Assembly: GCF_003148775.1 (NCBI RefSeq)
Contig: NZ_QGGW01000004.1
Location: forward strand, 186,001-250,000
Length of the DNA stretch: 64,000 nt
DNA from: Roseicyclus mahoneyensis
Lineage (GTDB): Bacteria > Pseudomonadota > Alphaproteobacteria > Rhodobacterales > Rhodobacteraceae
Direction of reading: 5' to 3'
Under the pieces are notes generated by a model that was not told the DNA's origin, ran no database searches, and worked only from the letters and a program-made list of their open reading frames with translations. Numbering within the stretch: the first letter of the stretch is position 1; each line of letters opens with the position of its first letter. This document shows, piece by piece, positions 36,888-45,774 of this stretch. The translations under genes and the position numbers were made by a program.

Positions 36888-36912
36888 TCGCCCCCTGACC
36901 CGGAGACAGACG

Positions 36913-37308
36913 ATGACCGACCGCCCTACCGCCCCGAATGTCCTTGCAATCACGTTCCTCTATTACAAGGACCTTGACGCCGCGTTCGCCTTCTACCGCG
37001 ACGTGATGGGCCTGCGCCTTGCCATCGATCAGGGCAGCCTTGCCAAGATCATGGAAATTGCCCCCAACGCCCATGTCGGTCTGGTGGACGAGGCGCAGGG
37101 GATGAACAACTGGCAGGCCGAAAAATGCGTGCAGCTCTGCATCCGGGTCGAGGATGTGGACGCGTGGTATGCCTATCTTGGGGCGCAGGGCGTCGTTGGA
37201 CTGTCGCGCATGTTTTCCAACGACACCATAGGCATCCGCGCCTTCGTCTTCCGTGATCCTGAGGGCTATCAGATCGAGATGCAGGAAGCCACGCGCGCGG
37301 GCGTCTGA
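36913..37308 (+). CDS. VOC (glyoxalase/bleomycin-resistance) family protein
   Basis: 131 residues, one vicinal-oxygen-chelate domain with two beta-alpha-beta modules: ITFLYYKDLDAAFAFYRDVMGLRL, then KCVQLCIRVEDVDAWYAYL, and the ending IRAFVFRDPEGYQIEMQEA with the metal Glu. It lies 25 bp after manB. Functions in the family range from lyases to dioxygenases; no substrate can be named. Confidence 0.85.
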   Translation: MTDRPTAPNVLAITFLYYKDLDAAFAFYRDVMGLRLAIDQGSLAKIMEIAPNAHVGLVDEAQGMNNWQAEKCVQLCIRVEDVDAWYAYLGAQGVVGLSRMFSNDTIGIRAFVFRDPEGYQIEMQEATRAGV

Positions 37309-37405
37309 TCGCTGCACCCACCTTGGCACGCCCCGGCGGGCGCGCTAGAGGTGGCGGCCAGAACGGCCGTCCCAGGCCGTGCCCATGACAACACCGGAGG
37401 CCCAG

Positions 37406-38335
37406 ATGGTTGACCCCAAGCTGCTCGACGAAACCGCCGCAGGCGTGTTCACCATCGCGGCGACCCCTTTCCTGCCCGATGGGGCGCTCGATCTCGAGAG
37501 CATCGACACGATGGTCGATTTCTACGAGGCCAAGGGCGCCACAGGACTGACGATTCTGGGCATGATGGGCGAGGCGGGCAAGCTGTCGGCCAAGGAAAGC
37601 AGCATCGTCATCGACCGCGTCACAACGCGCGCCAGCGTGCCGGTGGTGGTGGGCGTGTCCGCTGCGGGGCTTGCCGCGATCAAGGCGCTGACCGACACGG
37701 CGATGGAACGCGCCGCCGCGGGCGTCATGGTCGCGCCGCCGTCCACTCTGCGCACCGATGACCAGATCATCGGCTATTTCCAGATGGTGGCCGAGGTTCT
37801 GGGCGATGTGCCTTGGGTCTTGCAGGATTTCCCGCTGATCACAGATGTGCAAATCTCGCCCCGCGTGATCCGCACCATCATGGACACCTGCCCGACCTGC
37901 GTCATGCTCAAGCATGAGGATTGGCCGGGGCTGGAAAAGATCAGCACCTTGCGCAAGCACGAGGCCGAGGGCGCGCGCCGCATCTCGATCCTGTGCGGCA
38001 ATGGCGGCATGTTCTTGCTGGAAGAAATGATCCGCGGCGCCGATGGCGCGATGACGGGCTTCGCCTACCCCGAGATGATGGCCGATGTCGCCCGCCTGAT
38101 GAAGGCCGGCGAAGAGGCGCGCGCGCGCGACCTGTTCGACGCCTACCTGCCGCTGATGCGCTACGAGCAACAACCCGGTCTGGGCCTTGCCATCCGCAAG
38201 CATATTCTCGCCAAGCGGGGCGCCATCGCGCATGCCACCGTGCGCCGCCCCGGCACGGTCCTCAGCCCCGCCACCATCGCCGAGGTCGAGACGCTGATCG
38301 CCCGGCAGGACGCCCGGCTGGCAGCACTTGCCTAA
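37406..38335 (+). CDS. Dihydrodipicolinate synthase/N-acetylneuraminate lyase family protein
   Basis: 309 residues from the ATG at 37406, which has SD GGAGG; an earlier in-frame ATG at 37379 lacks one. Class I aldolase fold: GVFTIAATPFLPDG, LTILGMMGEAGKLSAKE (the GTTGE-like substrate loop), and CVMLKHEDWPGL with the likely Schiff-base Lys. The DapA Tyr of the YNxP motif is replaced in LQDFPL, so it is not lysine-pathway DapA. It likely handles a 2-keto-3-deoxy sugar acid or similar intermediate. It converges (4-bp overlap) with a LacI regulator and is probably part of the adjacent catabolic region. Confidence 0.85.
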   Translation: MVDPKLLDETAAGVFTIAATPFLPDGALDLESIDTMVDFYEAKGATGLTILGMMGEAGKLSAKESSIVIDRVTTRASVPVVVGVSAAGLAAIKALTDTAMERAAAGVMVAPPSTLRTDDQIIGYFQMVAEVLGDVPWVLQDFPLITDVQISPRVIRTIMDTCPTCVMLKHEDWPGLEKISTLRKHEAEGARRISILCGNGGMFLLEEMIRGADGAMTGFAYPEMMADVARLMKAGEEARARDLFDAYLPLMRYEQQPGLGLAIRKHILAKRGAIAHATVRRPGTVLSPATIAEVETLIARQDARLAALA

Positions 38336-39321
38336 GGCAGGTTCTCGCGCGTGATCAGCACCGGGCAGAGCGGGGGCGCGTCACGCCCCTGCCCCCGGGC
38401 CGCCGCCATAAGCAGGGCAAAGACCTCCTGCATCTCCTCGCGCGCGGATTGGTCGATGACCGCGTCCAGTGTGCCGTCAAGCAGCAGCGCCCGGTTCTCC
38501 TCCGTCGCCTCATGGGCGACGAAGACAACGCCTGTCCGTCCGGCCTCGGTGAGCGCGGCGCCGATGCCCACCGTGCCGCCACCCGCGTTGTAGATGCCGA
38601 CCAGATCGGGGTGCGCCGCCAGCAGCGACAGGGTTTCAAGCCTTGCCCGCGCCCGGTCCTCCCGCGTTTCGCGCAAGGCCAGCAGGCTCAGCCCCGCAAA
38701 CTCCTGCGCCAGCACCGCGCGAAAGCCCATCTCGCGCTCCATATGACCGCGAAACCCCAGATGCCCCGCGATCAGGGCCACCTTTCCCTCCGGCGCAGGC
38801 CCCAGAAACCGGGCCAGCGTGTAGCCCGCCAAACGACCGGCCCGCAGGTTGTCGAGCCCGACAAACCCCGTCCGCGGCGCCTCCGGGATGTCGGTGGCCA
38901 GCGTCACGACCGGCGTGCCACCCTCGACCCGCGCCCGGATCGCCTCGGCCACCTGCGGATGGCCCAGCGCCAGCACGGCGATGCCGTCGCTTGGCCCAAG
39001 GTCGCGCAGCACCCGCGCGAAGGCCGCGGGGTCAAGCGCGGGGGCGCGCAGCACTTCCAGCGTCACATGGGGCGGGGTCAAGGCGCGGGCATGGCCGATC
39101 ACCTCGCGGAAATAGGCGTTGCGCGTCTGCGGCAAGACAAGGTGAAAGACCATCGGCGCAGGCGCCTCGGGCAGATCGGCCAGATAGCCCAGCCGCCGCG
39201 CCGCCTGCAGCACCTGCGCCCGCGTTCGCCCCGCCACCCCCGGCCGCCCGTGCAGGACCCGGTCGACCGTGGCGGGCGAGACGCCGGCCGCCGTGGCGAT
39301 ATCGGTCAGGGTTGGGCGCAT
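38332..39321 (-). CDS. LacI-family transcriptional regulator 1
   Basis: 329 residues from the ATG at 39321. N-terminal LacI HTH: MRPTLTDIATAAGVSPATV, DRVLHGRPGV (hinge follows), then a type I periplasmic-binding-like effector domain (VGLDNLRAGRLAGYTLARF, VGIYNAGGGTVGIGAALTE, VVFVAHEATEENRALL). The RbsR/inositol-regulator subtype with VDRVLxGRPGV is common for sugar and inositol catabolism. It is divergent from the mocD-like gene, and a palindrome TTTTGCGCAAAA sits between them. Confidence 0.92.
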   Translation of the reverse strand: MRPTLTDIATAAGVSPATVDRVLHGRPGVAGRTRAQVLQAARRLGYLADLPEAPAPMVFHLVLPQTRNAYFREVIGHARALTPPHVTLEVLRAPALDPAAFARVLRDLGPSDGIAVLALGHPQVAEAIRARVEGGTPVVTLATDIPEAPRTGFVGLDNLRAGRLAGYTLARFLGPAPEGKVALIAGHLGFRGHMEREMGFRAVLAQEFAGLSLLALRETREDRARARLETLSLLAAHPDLVGIYNAGGGTVGIGAALTEAGRTGVVFVAHEATEENRALLLDGTLDAVIDQSAREEMQEVFALLMAAARGQGRDAPPLCPVLITRENLP

Positions 39322-39381
39322 CGGCAGGCCTTTGAGGGTTTCTGAGGTGATTTGATGTCTTTGGTTGCCCCATGGCAAGCA

Positions 39382-39393
39382 TTTTGCGCAAAA
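39382..39393. promoter_or_regulatory. Candidate LacI-family operator
   Basis: Perfect 12-bp palindrome TTTTGCGCAAAA with the central CG typical of LacI-family operators, in the 166-bp gap between regulator 1 (minus) and the mocD-like gene (plus). A TTGACA hexamer follows at 39419-39424 on the plus strand, without a clear -10. Confidence 0.6.
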
Positions 39394-39487
39394 CGCCTCA
39401 GCCCCCTACCCGGCTTTCTTGACAGTCCGCCACATTCCCGCACCTCTTCCCACAGGTAGCAGCACCGCGACGGGAGGCGCGACAGAC

Positions 39488-40594
39488 ATGGCCTTGGACC
39501 AGACCATTTCGGTGCCCCGCGACTATTCCCTGACAGGGCCGGAGCGCGACCGCGCCCTTGCGCGCGGACTGGCCGCGGCCGAGTGGTATCACTCCGACAT
39601 CCCCCGCAAGGAGATGAAGGCGCTGATGGCGCGCAGCGACCAGCCTGCCATCCGCGACACTTTGCTGTGGATCGTGCTTCTCGCCGCAACCGCCGCGGGC
39701 GGAATCGCGCTGTGGGGAAGCTGGTGGGCGCTGCCCTTCTGGCTCGCCTATGGCGTCCTTTACGGCTCGGCCTGCGACGCGCGCTGGCACGAATGCGGCC
39801 ATGGCACGGCGTTCCGGACAGCCTGGATGAACGACGCCGTCTATGTCTTTGCCAGCTTCCTTGCGATGCGCAACCCGGTCAGCTGGCGCTGGAGCCATGC
39901 GCGCCACCACACCGACACGATCATCGTGGGGCGCGACCCCGAAATCTCGGTCATGCGCCCGGTGGATTTCGCGCGCAAGGCGCTGGCCTTTGTCGGCATT
40001 CCCGACGCTTTCGTCCATTTCGGCATCCTGATCCGCAACGCGATGGGCCAGTTCGGTCCGGCAGAGCGCGACTACATCCCCGAGGCCGACATCCCCCGCG
40101 CAACCCGCTGGGCTCGCGCTTTCGTCGCCTTACACCTCGCCGCATGGGTCTGGGCGCTTGTGTCATGGTCGCTCATCCCTGTCTTGCTGATCGGCGGCCC
40201 CCGCATCTACGGCTGCTGGCAGATGGTGATGACGGGCCTGTTGCAGCACGGCGGGCTGGCCGAAGATGTGCTGGATCACCGCCTGAACACGCGCACCGTT
40301 GTGATGGACCCGGTCAACCGCTGGATCTACCTCAACATGAATTACCACGTCGAACACCACATGTTCCCGATGGTGCCCTACCACGCGCTGCCCCGTCTGC
40401 ATGCGCTCATCCAGCACGACCTGCCGCCGCCCAACCCCTCGATCCGCCACGCCTATGCCGAGATGATTCGCACCCTCATCCGTCAACAGCGCGAGCCCGG
40501 CCACTACCTGCGCCGCATCCTGCCGCCGACCGCGCGCCCCTACCGCGAAGACCTGCACGACGCCGATGCCGTGCCGCAGCGACCTGCCACCTGA
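39488..40594 (+). CDS. Membrane di-iron fatty-acid-desaturase-like oxygenase, MocD-like
   Basis: 368 residues from the ATG at 39488. Three histidine boxes bind a di-iron centre: HECGH (101-105), HARHH (137-141) and HVEHH (287-291). Hydrophobic segments lie around 58-92 and 211-240. The gene is followed 11 bp later by a MocE-type Rieske ferredoxin, the same pair as mocD-mocE of rhizopine catabolism, where the system is implicated in O-demethylating 3-O-methyl-scyllo-inosamine. Here too it may hydroxylate or demethylate a polyol, but a lipid desaturase role cannot be excluded by sequence. No ferredoxin reductase (MocF) gene was found nearby. Confidence 0.85.
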   Translation: MALDQTISVPRDYSLTGPERDRALARGLAAAEWYHSDIPRKEMKALMARSDQPAIRDTLLWIVLLAATAAGGIALWGSWWALPFWLAYGVLYGSACDARWHECGHGTAFRTAWMNDAVYVFASFLAMRNPVSWRWSHARHHTDTIIVGRDPEISVMRPVDFARKALAFVGIPDAFVHFGILIRNAMGQFGPAERDYIPEADIPRATRWARAFVALHLAAWVWALVSWSLIPVLLIGGPRIYGCWQMVMTGLLQHGGLAEDVLDHRLNTRTVVMDPVNRWIYLNMNYHVEHHMFPMVPYHALPRLHALIQHDLPPPNPSIRHAYAEMIRTLIRQQREPGHYLRRILPPTARPYREDLHDADAVPQRPAT

Positions 40595-40605
40595 AAGGAA
40601 AACCC

Positions 40606-40917
40606 ATGTCCGATTGGGTCGATGTCTGCCCCGAAGACGCGATCGAAAACGAAGATGTGATCCGCTTCGACCATGCGGGCCGCACCTTTGCCATCTACCG
40701 CGACGCGGACGGCGCGGTCTTCTGCACCGACGGGCTTTGCAGCCATGAGCATGTCCACCTCGCCGACGGCCTCGTGATGGACGACACCATCGAATGCCCC
40801 CGCCACAACGGGCGTTTCAACTACAAGACCGGCGCGGCGCTCCGCACGCCCGCCTGCGTGGCGCTGGCCACCTACCCCGCCCGCCTGAACGCGGGCCGGG
40901 TCGAGGTGCAGGTCTGA
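40606..40917 (+). CDS. MocE-like Rieske [2Fe-2S] ferredoxin
   Basis: 103 residues. Rieske cluster ligands CxH at 45-47 (CSHEH) and CxxH at 64-67 (CPRHNGRFN). The start SDWVDVCPEDAIENEDVIRF and the stretch DGLVMDDTIECPRHNGRFNY match MocE-family ferredoxins. It would pass electrons to the adjacent di-iron oxygenase. Good SD (AAAGGAA) before the ATG at 40606. Cytoplasmic. Confidence 0.92.
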   Translation: MSDWVDVCPEDAIENEDVIRFDHAGRTFAIYRDADGAVFCTDGLCSHEHVHLADGLVMDDTIECPRHNGRFNYKTGAALRTPACVALATYPARLNAGRVEVQV

Positions 40918-40919
40918 CC

Positions 40920-41678
40920 ATGCAGGTTACGCTCAAAGACAAGGTGTTCCTCATCACCGGCGCCGCCCGCGGCATCGGTGCGGCCATCGCCCATCAGGCC
41001 GCCGAAAGCGGGGCCGCCGCGCTTGTGCTGACCGATCTCGACCCGTTCACCGGCGACTGGACCTGCCCGGTCGAGACCGTGCAGGCCGACCTCGCCACGC
41101 CCGAGGGTCCGTCTGCGATCATCTCCACCGCCCTTGCCCGCTTTGGCCGCATCGACGGGCTGGTGAACGCCGCGGGCCTGACCGCGCGGGGCAGTTTCGC
41201 CGATGCCGATGTGCCGTTCTGGAACCGCATGTTCTCGGTCAACACCCGCGCGCCCTTCTTCCTGATGGCCGGCGTCATCGCCGACATGACCGCGCGCAAC
41301 GCCCCCGGCAGCATCGTCAACATCCAGTCCATGAACGTCCACGCAGGCGCCCCCGACCTGACGGTCTATTCCGCGACCAAGGCCGCCCTTCAGGTGCTTA
41401 CGAAAAACGCCGCCCATGCCCATCTGCGCGACCGCATCCGGGTCAACGGCATCAACCTGGGCTGGGTCGCGACGGATACAGAACGCCATCTGCACGAGGT
41501 CACATTGGGCAAGGGCGCGGGCTGGCTGGCGGCGCAGGGCGCGAAACTCCCCCTCGGGCGTCACGTCACGGCAGAAGAGGCGGCCCGCCATGCAGTCTGG
41601 CTCCTCTCCGAGGCCTCGGCGCCGATGACGGGCATGTCGCTCGATCTGGAACAGGCCGTCACGGGCGCGCCGTGCTAG
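40920..41678 (+). CDS. SDR-family oxidoreductase 1
   Basis: 252 residues, starting 2 bp after the ferredoxin stop. Classical short-chain dehydrogenase: FLITGAARGIGAAIAHQ (NAD(P) binding), VNAAGLTARG, catalytic IQSMN...YSATKAALQVL (Ser region, Tyr, Lys) and GWVATDTE. Position directly behind the oxygenase pair suggests it oxidises the product, for example a polyol or inositol-like alcohol. It converges with LacI regulator 2 with a 4-bp overlap. Confidence 0.9.
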   Translation: MQVTLKDKVFLITGAARGIGAAIAHQAAESGAAALVLTDLDPFTGDWTCPVETVQADLATPEGPSAIISTALARFGRIDGLVNAAGLTARGSFADADVPFWNRMFSVNTRAPFFLMAGVIADMTARNAPGSIVNIQSMNVHAGAPDLTVYSATKAALQVLTKNAAHAHLRDRIRVNGINLGWVATDTERHLHEVTLGKGAGWLAAQGAKLPLGRHVTAEEAARHAVWLLSEASAPMTGMSLDLEQAVTGAPC

Positions 41679-42709
41679 GCGTGGACCGCCCCGGTCGAGG
41701 CGCGCGCCACCAGTTCCACCGGCACCAGCGCCTCCGCCTCCGGCCCGGCCAAGCCCCGCAACCGCGCCAGAAGCACCTCGGCCGCGCGCCGCCCCAACCG
41801 CGGCCGGTCTTGCCGGATCGTGGTCAGTGCGGGCACAAAGGACCCCGACATCTCGATATCGTCGAACCCCACGACCGAGATGTCGCACGGCACGTCCATC
41901 CCCCCCGCCTTCAACCCCGCGATCAGGCCGAAGGCCACCATGTCGGCGGAACAGAACACCGCCGTGGGCCGGTCTTGCATGGCCAAAATGCGCCGCGCCG
42001 CCTCATGCCCCGATTCCAGCGAGAAATCGCCGCGGATGATCCAATCCTCTCGCGCGGGCAGGCCAAGCCGCGCCCGCTCCGCCAGCATCCCCGCGCGCCG
42101 CGCGGCGGTCAGAACATTTCCCTCCGGCCCCGTCACATGGGCGATCTTGCGATGGCCCAACGCATGCAGATGCCGGATGGCAAGCCGCGCGCCTTCGGCA
42201 TTGTCGGCGGCGATCACGGGGAAATCCTCGCCCTCGACCCATTCGCACAAGAACACGATCCGCTCGCCCACCCCCTCGGCCCGACATTGCGCCAACGCGC
42301 CCCTCGGCAAGGCCCCGTCGAGGCAGATCGCACCGTCGATCCGGCCATCGAGGAAATAGCCCGCCAGCGCGCCATCTTGCAGCGGGTTGTTCTCCGTATC
42401 GGTGATCAGCACCGCGTAATCGCTGCCCGCGAACCCGTCCGAAATACCGGCCAGAATGCCGGAATAGAACGGTTTCCCAAGGTTCGGCACCAGCACCAGC
42501 ACCGCCCCCGCCCGCTGCATGCGAAGGTTGCGCGCTGCCTGATTGACCCGGTAGCCGGTGGCCCGGACCGCCTCCAGCACAGCCTCCCGCGTGCGCTCGG
42601 ACACCTTGTCGGGCGCGGACAGCGCGCGGCTGACCGTTGCCGTAGACACGCAAGCGGCGCGGGCCACATCGAGGATCGTGGCGCTTTTCTGGGCGGTTCT
42701 TCTGCTCAT
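41675..42709 (-). CDS. LacI-family transcriptional regulator 2
   Basis: 344 residues from the ATG at 42709; the frame is open far upstream but is antisense to the SDR gene there. HTH SATILDVARAACVSTATVSRAL followed by hinge YRVNQAARNLRMQRAG (the leucine region), then the effector domain (VLVPNLGKPFYSGILAGI, HLHALGHRKIAHVTGPEG, FCSADMVAFGLIAGL, ISVVGFDDIEMS). Divergent from the transport/catabolic operon starting at 42899. Two LacI-type operators at 42770 and 42811 lie between, so it is the likely repressor of that operon and itself. Confidence 0.94.
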   Translation of the reverse strand: MSRRTAQKSATILDVARAACVSTATVSRALSAPDKVSERTREAVLEAVRATGYRVNQAARNLRMQRAGAVLVLVPNLGKPFYSGILAGISDGFAGSDYAVLITDTENNPLQDGALAGYFLDGRIDGAICLDGALPRGALAQCRAEGVGERIVFLCEWVEGEDFPVIAADNAEGARLAIRHLHALGHRKIAHVTGPEGNVLTAARRAGMLAERARLGLPAREDWIIRGDFSLESGHEAARRILAMQDRPTAVFCSADMVAFGLIAGLKAGGMDVPCDISVVGFDDIEMSGSFVPALTTIRQDRPRLGRRAAEVLLARLRGLAGPEAEALVPVELVARASTGAVHA

Positions 42710-42769
42710 CGGTTTCTCGTTTGCGGTCGCGATTCCCCGCTTGACACGAATCTGTCCCTGACAGGAGTA

Positions 42770-42783
42770 TGTAATCGATTTCA
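42770..42783. promoter_or_regulatory. LacI-type operator O1
   Basis: TGTAATCGATTTCA: LacI-family palindrome with central CG, one mismatch from TGTAATCGATTACA. A perfect -35 TTGACA lies at 42741-42746, and a weak -10-like GAGTAT at 42765-42770 with 18-bp spacing overlaps the operator, so binding would block plus-strand initiation. Confidence 0.75.
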
Positions 42784-42810
42784 TGATCCGAAAAGCTCTT
42801 TGGAAGGTCA

Positions 42811-42824
42811 TGTAAACGATTACA
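42811..42824. promoter_or_regulatory. LacI-type operator O2
   Basis: TGTAAACGATTACA: the same palindrome with central CG and one mismatched pair. Its centre is 41 bp from that of O1, about four helical turns, so the two sites face the same side of the DNA and could hold a looped or cooperative tetramer. Confidence 0.78.
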
Positions 42825-42898
42825 GATGCGGCCAGAACCGCAGGATGGGGGGATAACGTGATCGCAACACCGGCCCGCATCGGCCCCGGGTCCCGCGC

Positions 42899-43621
42899 AT
42901 GACGGGGGCCGGTTTCGACTTCACCGGCGCGCGCGTCGCGGTGATCGGGGCCAGCCGTGGCGGCATCGGCGCGTCCATCGCGCGCGCCTTTGAGGCGGCG
43001 GGCGCCCATGTCGCCATCACCGGGGCCGAGGATGCGCCCGCCCCCGAAGACGCGCATTTCCCCTACACGCAGCTGAACGTCACCGACAGCGCCGCGGTCC
43101 GCGCCTTCGCCGCCACCATCCCCAGCCTCGACGTTCTGGTCAACTGCGCCGCCATCACCCGCCGAGGCGAGGAAATGGCCCCCGATTTCTTCGCCCATGT
43201 CCTCGACGTGAACCTGACCGGGTCGCTGCGCACCGCCGAGGCGCTGCATCCGGCGCTCAAGGCCGCGGGTGGCACCGTCATCAACATCGCCTCGATGTAT
43301 GCCCGCTTCGGCAGCCCCCGGAACCCCGCCTATGGCGCGTCCAAGGCAGGCGTCGAGCAGCTGACCAAATCCCTCGCCATCGCATGGGCGAGCGACGGCA
43401 TCCGCGTGAATGCCATTGCACCGGGTTTCATCGTGACCGAGCAATCGGCCCGCGCGCGGCAAGACCCAGCCTTTGTCGCGGGCGTCGAGGCGCGCACACC
43501 CGCAGGCCGCTGGGGACAGCCCACCGATATCGCGGGCGCGGCCCTCTTCCTCGCCTCGGACGCGGCGGGGTTCATCACGGGCGCCTGCCTGCCCGTCGAC
43601 GGGGGGTATTCCGTTGTCTGA
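42899..43621 (+). CDS. SDR-family oxidoreductase 2
   Basis: 240 residues. Classical SDR: VAVIGASRGGIGASIARAF (cofactor loop with an extra Gly), VNCAAITRRG, NIASMYARFG, catalytic YGASKAGVEQLTK and a C-terminal GACLPVDGGYSVV. First gene of the LacI-2-controlled operon. Probably an NAD(P)-dependent polyol dehydrogenase. Its stop is overlapped by the next gene. Confidence 0.9.
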   Translation: MTGAGFDFTGARVAVIGASRGGIGASIARAFEAAGAHVAITGAEDAPAPEDAHFPYTQLNVTDSAAVRAFAATIPSLDVLVNCAAITRRGEEMAPDFFAHVLDVNLTGSLRTAEALHPALKAAGGTVINIASMYARFGSPRNPAYGASKAGVEQLTKSLAIAWASDGIRVNAIAPGFIVTEQSARARQDPAFVAGVEARTPAGRWGQPTDIAGAALFLASDAAGFITGACLPVDGGYSVV

Positions 43622-44804
43622 CGCAGGGCGCACCACGGATTTCGCAAGCATCGGCGCTGCGGTCATCGGCACCGGCTTCATCGGCACGGTCCATGTGCAG
43701 GCGCTCCGCCGCCTCGGCGTGCAGGTGCGCGGCGTGCTGGGATCGTCGGCGGAACGCGGCGCGGCGCGGGCGGCGCAGATCGGTGTCGCCCATGCCTATA
43801 CCGACCTCGACGAGCTGCTCGCCGATCCGTCTGTTGATGTGGTCCACGTCACCTCGCCCAATCACGCGCATTACGCGCAGGTCAAGGCGATCCTTGGCGC
43901 GGGCAAGCATGTGATCTGCGAAAAGCCGCTGGCCATGACCAGCACGGAGTCAGCCGAGATGGTCGAGATCGCCCGCGCCTCGGGCAAGGTGGCGGCGGTT
44001 TGCTACAACATCCGCTTCTACCCGCTGAACCAGCAGGCGCATGGCATGGTCGCGGCGGGTGAGCTGGGCGAGATCCGCTTTGTCACCGGCCATTACCATC
44101 AGGATTGGCTGGCCAAGCCGACCGACTGGAATTGGCGCCTGCAATCCGAGATGGGCGGCGCGCTGCGCTCCGTCGGCGATATCGGCACCCACTGGATCGA
44201 CCTCACCAGCTTCATCACCGGGCTGAAGGCCGAGGCGGTGATGGCTGAGCTTGCGACCTTCCTGCCCGAACGCCAGCGCCCCACCGGCCCGGTCGAGACC
44301 TTCTCCAGCGCAGCGGGCACAACTGAGCCCGTCACCGTCGACACCGACGACGCCGCCATGATCGTTCTGCGCTACGAGGGCGGCGCGCGCGGCGTCATGA
44401 GCACGAGCCAGATCAACACCGGCCGCAAGAACTCGCTGCAGTGGGACATCGCAGGCGCCAAGGCCTCCGCCGCATGGGACAGCGAGACGCCCGATCACCT
44501 GTTCCTCGGCCACCGCGACGCTCCCAACCAGATGCTCATGCGCGACTTCACCTTGATGAACGCCCAAGGCACCGCTGCCGCCAGCCTGCCGCCCGGCCAT
44601 GTCGAAGGCTTTGCGGACAGTTTCTTCAACTTTTTCCGCGCGGTTTACGCCGATGTTCACGCCGGCGCACGCCAGCCCGCCAGCACATGGGCGACGTTCG
44701 AGGATGGCCATTACGAGATGCAACTCTGCGACGCGGTCCTGATCTCCGCGCGCGAGGGCCGCTGGGCGCGGCTTGACGAAAATCCAGGGAAGGGACGCAC
44801 ATGA
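43614..44804 (+). CDS. Gfo/Idh/MocA-family oxidoreductase 1
   Basis: 396 residues if started at TTG 43614, which overlaps the SDR stop by 8 bp; no better start exists before the Rossmann strand. N-terminal GAAVIGTGFIGTVHVQAL, VHVTSPNHAHYAQVKAIL, catalytic VICEKPLAMT (EKP), and the C-terminal domain with GDIGTHWIDLTSFITG (GxxxxD...H). Members include inositol 2-dehydrogenases and MocA, the rhizopine dehydrogenase. Likely oxidises a sugar or cyclitol hydroxyl. Confidence 0.88.
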   Translation: MSDAGRTTDFASIGAAVIGTGFIGTVHVQALRRLGVQVRGVLGSSAERGAARAAQIGVAHAYTDLDELLADPSVDVVHVTSPNHAHYAQVKAILGAGKHVICEKPLAMTSTESAEMVEIARASGKVAAVCYNIRFYPLNQQAHGMVAAGELGEIRFVTGHYHQDWLAKPTDWNWRLQSEMGGALRSVGDIGTHWIDLTSFITGLKAEAVMAELATFLPERQRPTGPVETFSSAAGTTEPVTVDTDDAAMIVLRYEGGARGVMSTSQINTGRKNSLQWDIAGAKASAAWDSETPDHLFLGHRDAPNQMLMRDFTLMNAQGTAAASLPPGHVEGFADSFFNFFRAVYADVHAGARQPASTWATFEDGHYEMQLCDAVLISAREGRWARLDENPGKGRT

Positions 44805-45715
44805 AACTTGGCCTGCTCACAGCCCCCTTCGAGACGACCCCCTTGATGGAGGTCGCCGATTGGGCCGGTGCCAACGGCTTTTCGGCCTTCGAAGTTGCCT
44901 GCTGGCCTGCCTCGGGCGGCGAAAAGCGCCGCTATGCCGGGACCACCCACATCGACGTCGACGGTCTGACAAAAACCCAAGCCGACGACATCATCGGCGG
45001 GCTTGCGACACGCGGCATCGAGATCTCGGGCCTCGGCTATTACCCCAACCCGCTGCACGCCGACGCCGACCACCGCGACGAGGTCATCGGCCATCTGAAA
45101 AAGGTCATCACGGCGGCGGGCACGATGGGGGTCAAGGTCGTCAACACCTTTCTCGGCGGCGACCGCAGCCTCAACCTCGACGACAACTGGACCCGCGCGC
45201 AGACCATCTTTGCCCCCATCGTGGCCCACGCGAAGGACAGCGGCGTCACGCTCTGCTTCGAGAACTGCCCGATGATCTTTTCCAAAGACGAATGGCCGGG
45301 GGGGCACAACATCGCCTATTCGCCCAAGATCTGGCGCCGGATCTTCAACGAATGGGGCAATGCGGTCGGCATGAATTTCGACCCCAGCCACCTGATCTGG
45401 CAGATGATCGACCAGACCCGCTTCATCAAGGAGTTTGGCCCCCACATGGCCCATGTCCACGCCAAGGACGTGATGATCGACCGCGATGGGCTTTACGACA
45501 ACGGCATCATGTCGGTCGGCATGGGCTGGCAGATCCCGCGTCTGTGCGGGCTTGGCGATGTGGACTGGGGCGACTTCTTCTCCGGCCTTTACCGCGCAGG
45601 CTATGACGGGCCCGTCATCATCGAGCACGAAGACCGCCTGTTCGAAGGCACCGAAGACAAGATCAAGCGCGGCTTCTGCCTCGCACGCGACGTGCTGTCC
45701 CCGTTCATCAAATGA
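44801..45715 (+). CDS. Sugar phosphate isomerase/epimerase (TIM barrel, IolE/MocC-like)
   Basis: 304 residues, ATGA overlap with the dehydrogenase upstream. AP-endonuclease-2-like TIM barrel: FSAFEVACWPA, IEISGLGYYPN, VVNTFLGGD, metal ligands in LCFENCPM, NFDPSHLIWQ, HVHAKD and VIIEHED. This fold includes 2-keto-myo-inositol dehydratase (IolE) and MocC. A partner for the adjacent dehydrogenase is likely. Confidence 0.9.
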   Translation: MKLGLLTAPFETTPLMEVADWAGANGFSAFEVACWPASGGEKRRYAGTTHIDVDGLTKTQADDIIGGLATRGIEISGLGYYPNPLHADADHRDEVIGHLKKVITAAGTMGVKVVNTFLGGDRSLNLDDNWTRAQTIFAPIVAHAKDSGVTLCFENCPMIFSKDEWPGGHNIAYSPKIWRRIFNEWGNAVGMNFDPSHLIWQMIDQTRFIKEFGPHMAHVHAKDVMIDRDGLYDNGIMSVGMGWQIPRLCGLGDVDWGDFFSGLYRAGYDGPVIIEHEDRLFEGTEDKIKRGFCLARDVLSPFIK

Positions 45716-45774
45716 GAAGGGCGCAAAGGCCCCGAAAACTTACCCGTGCTGAAACCCACTTGGGAGGACTGAAA

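Noticed and set aside
35451-36953. 500-residue open frame on the minus strand
   Set aside because: Antisense to phosphomannomutase; low-complexity composition without family motifs.
37406-38335. Lysine-pathway DapA
   Set aside because: The Tyr of the YNxP motif is absent (LQDFP) and the gene lies in a catabolic region, so it is a family paralogue.
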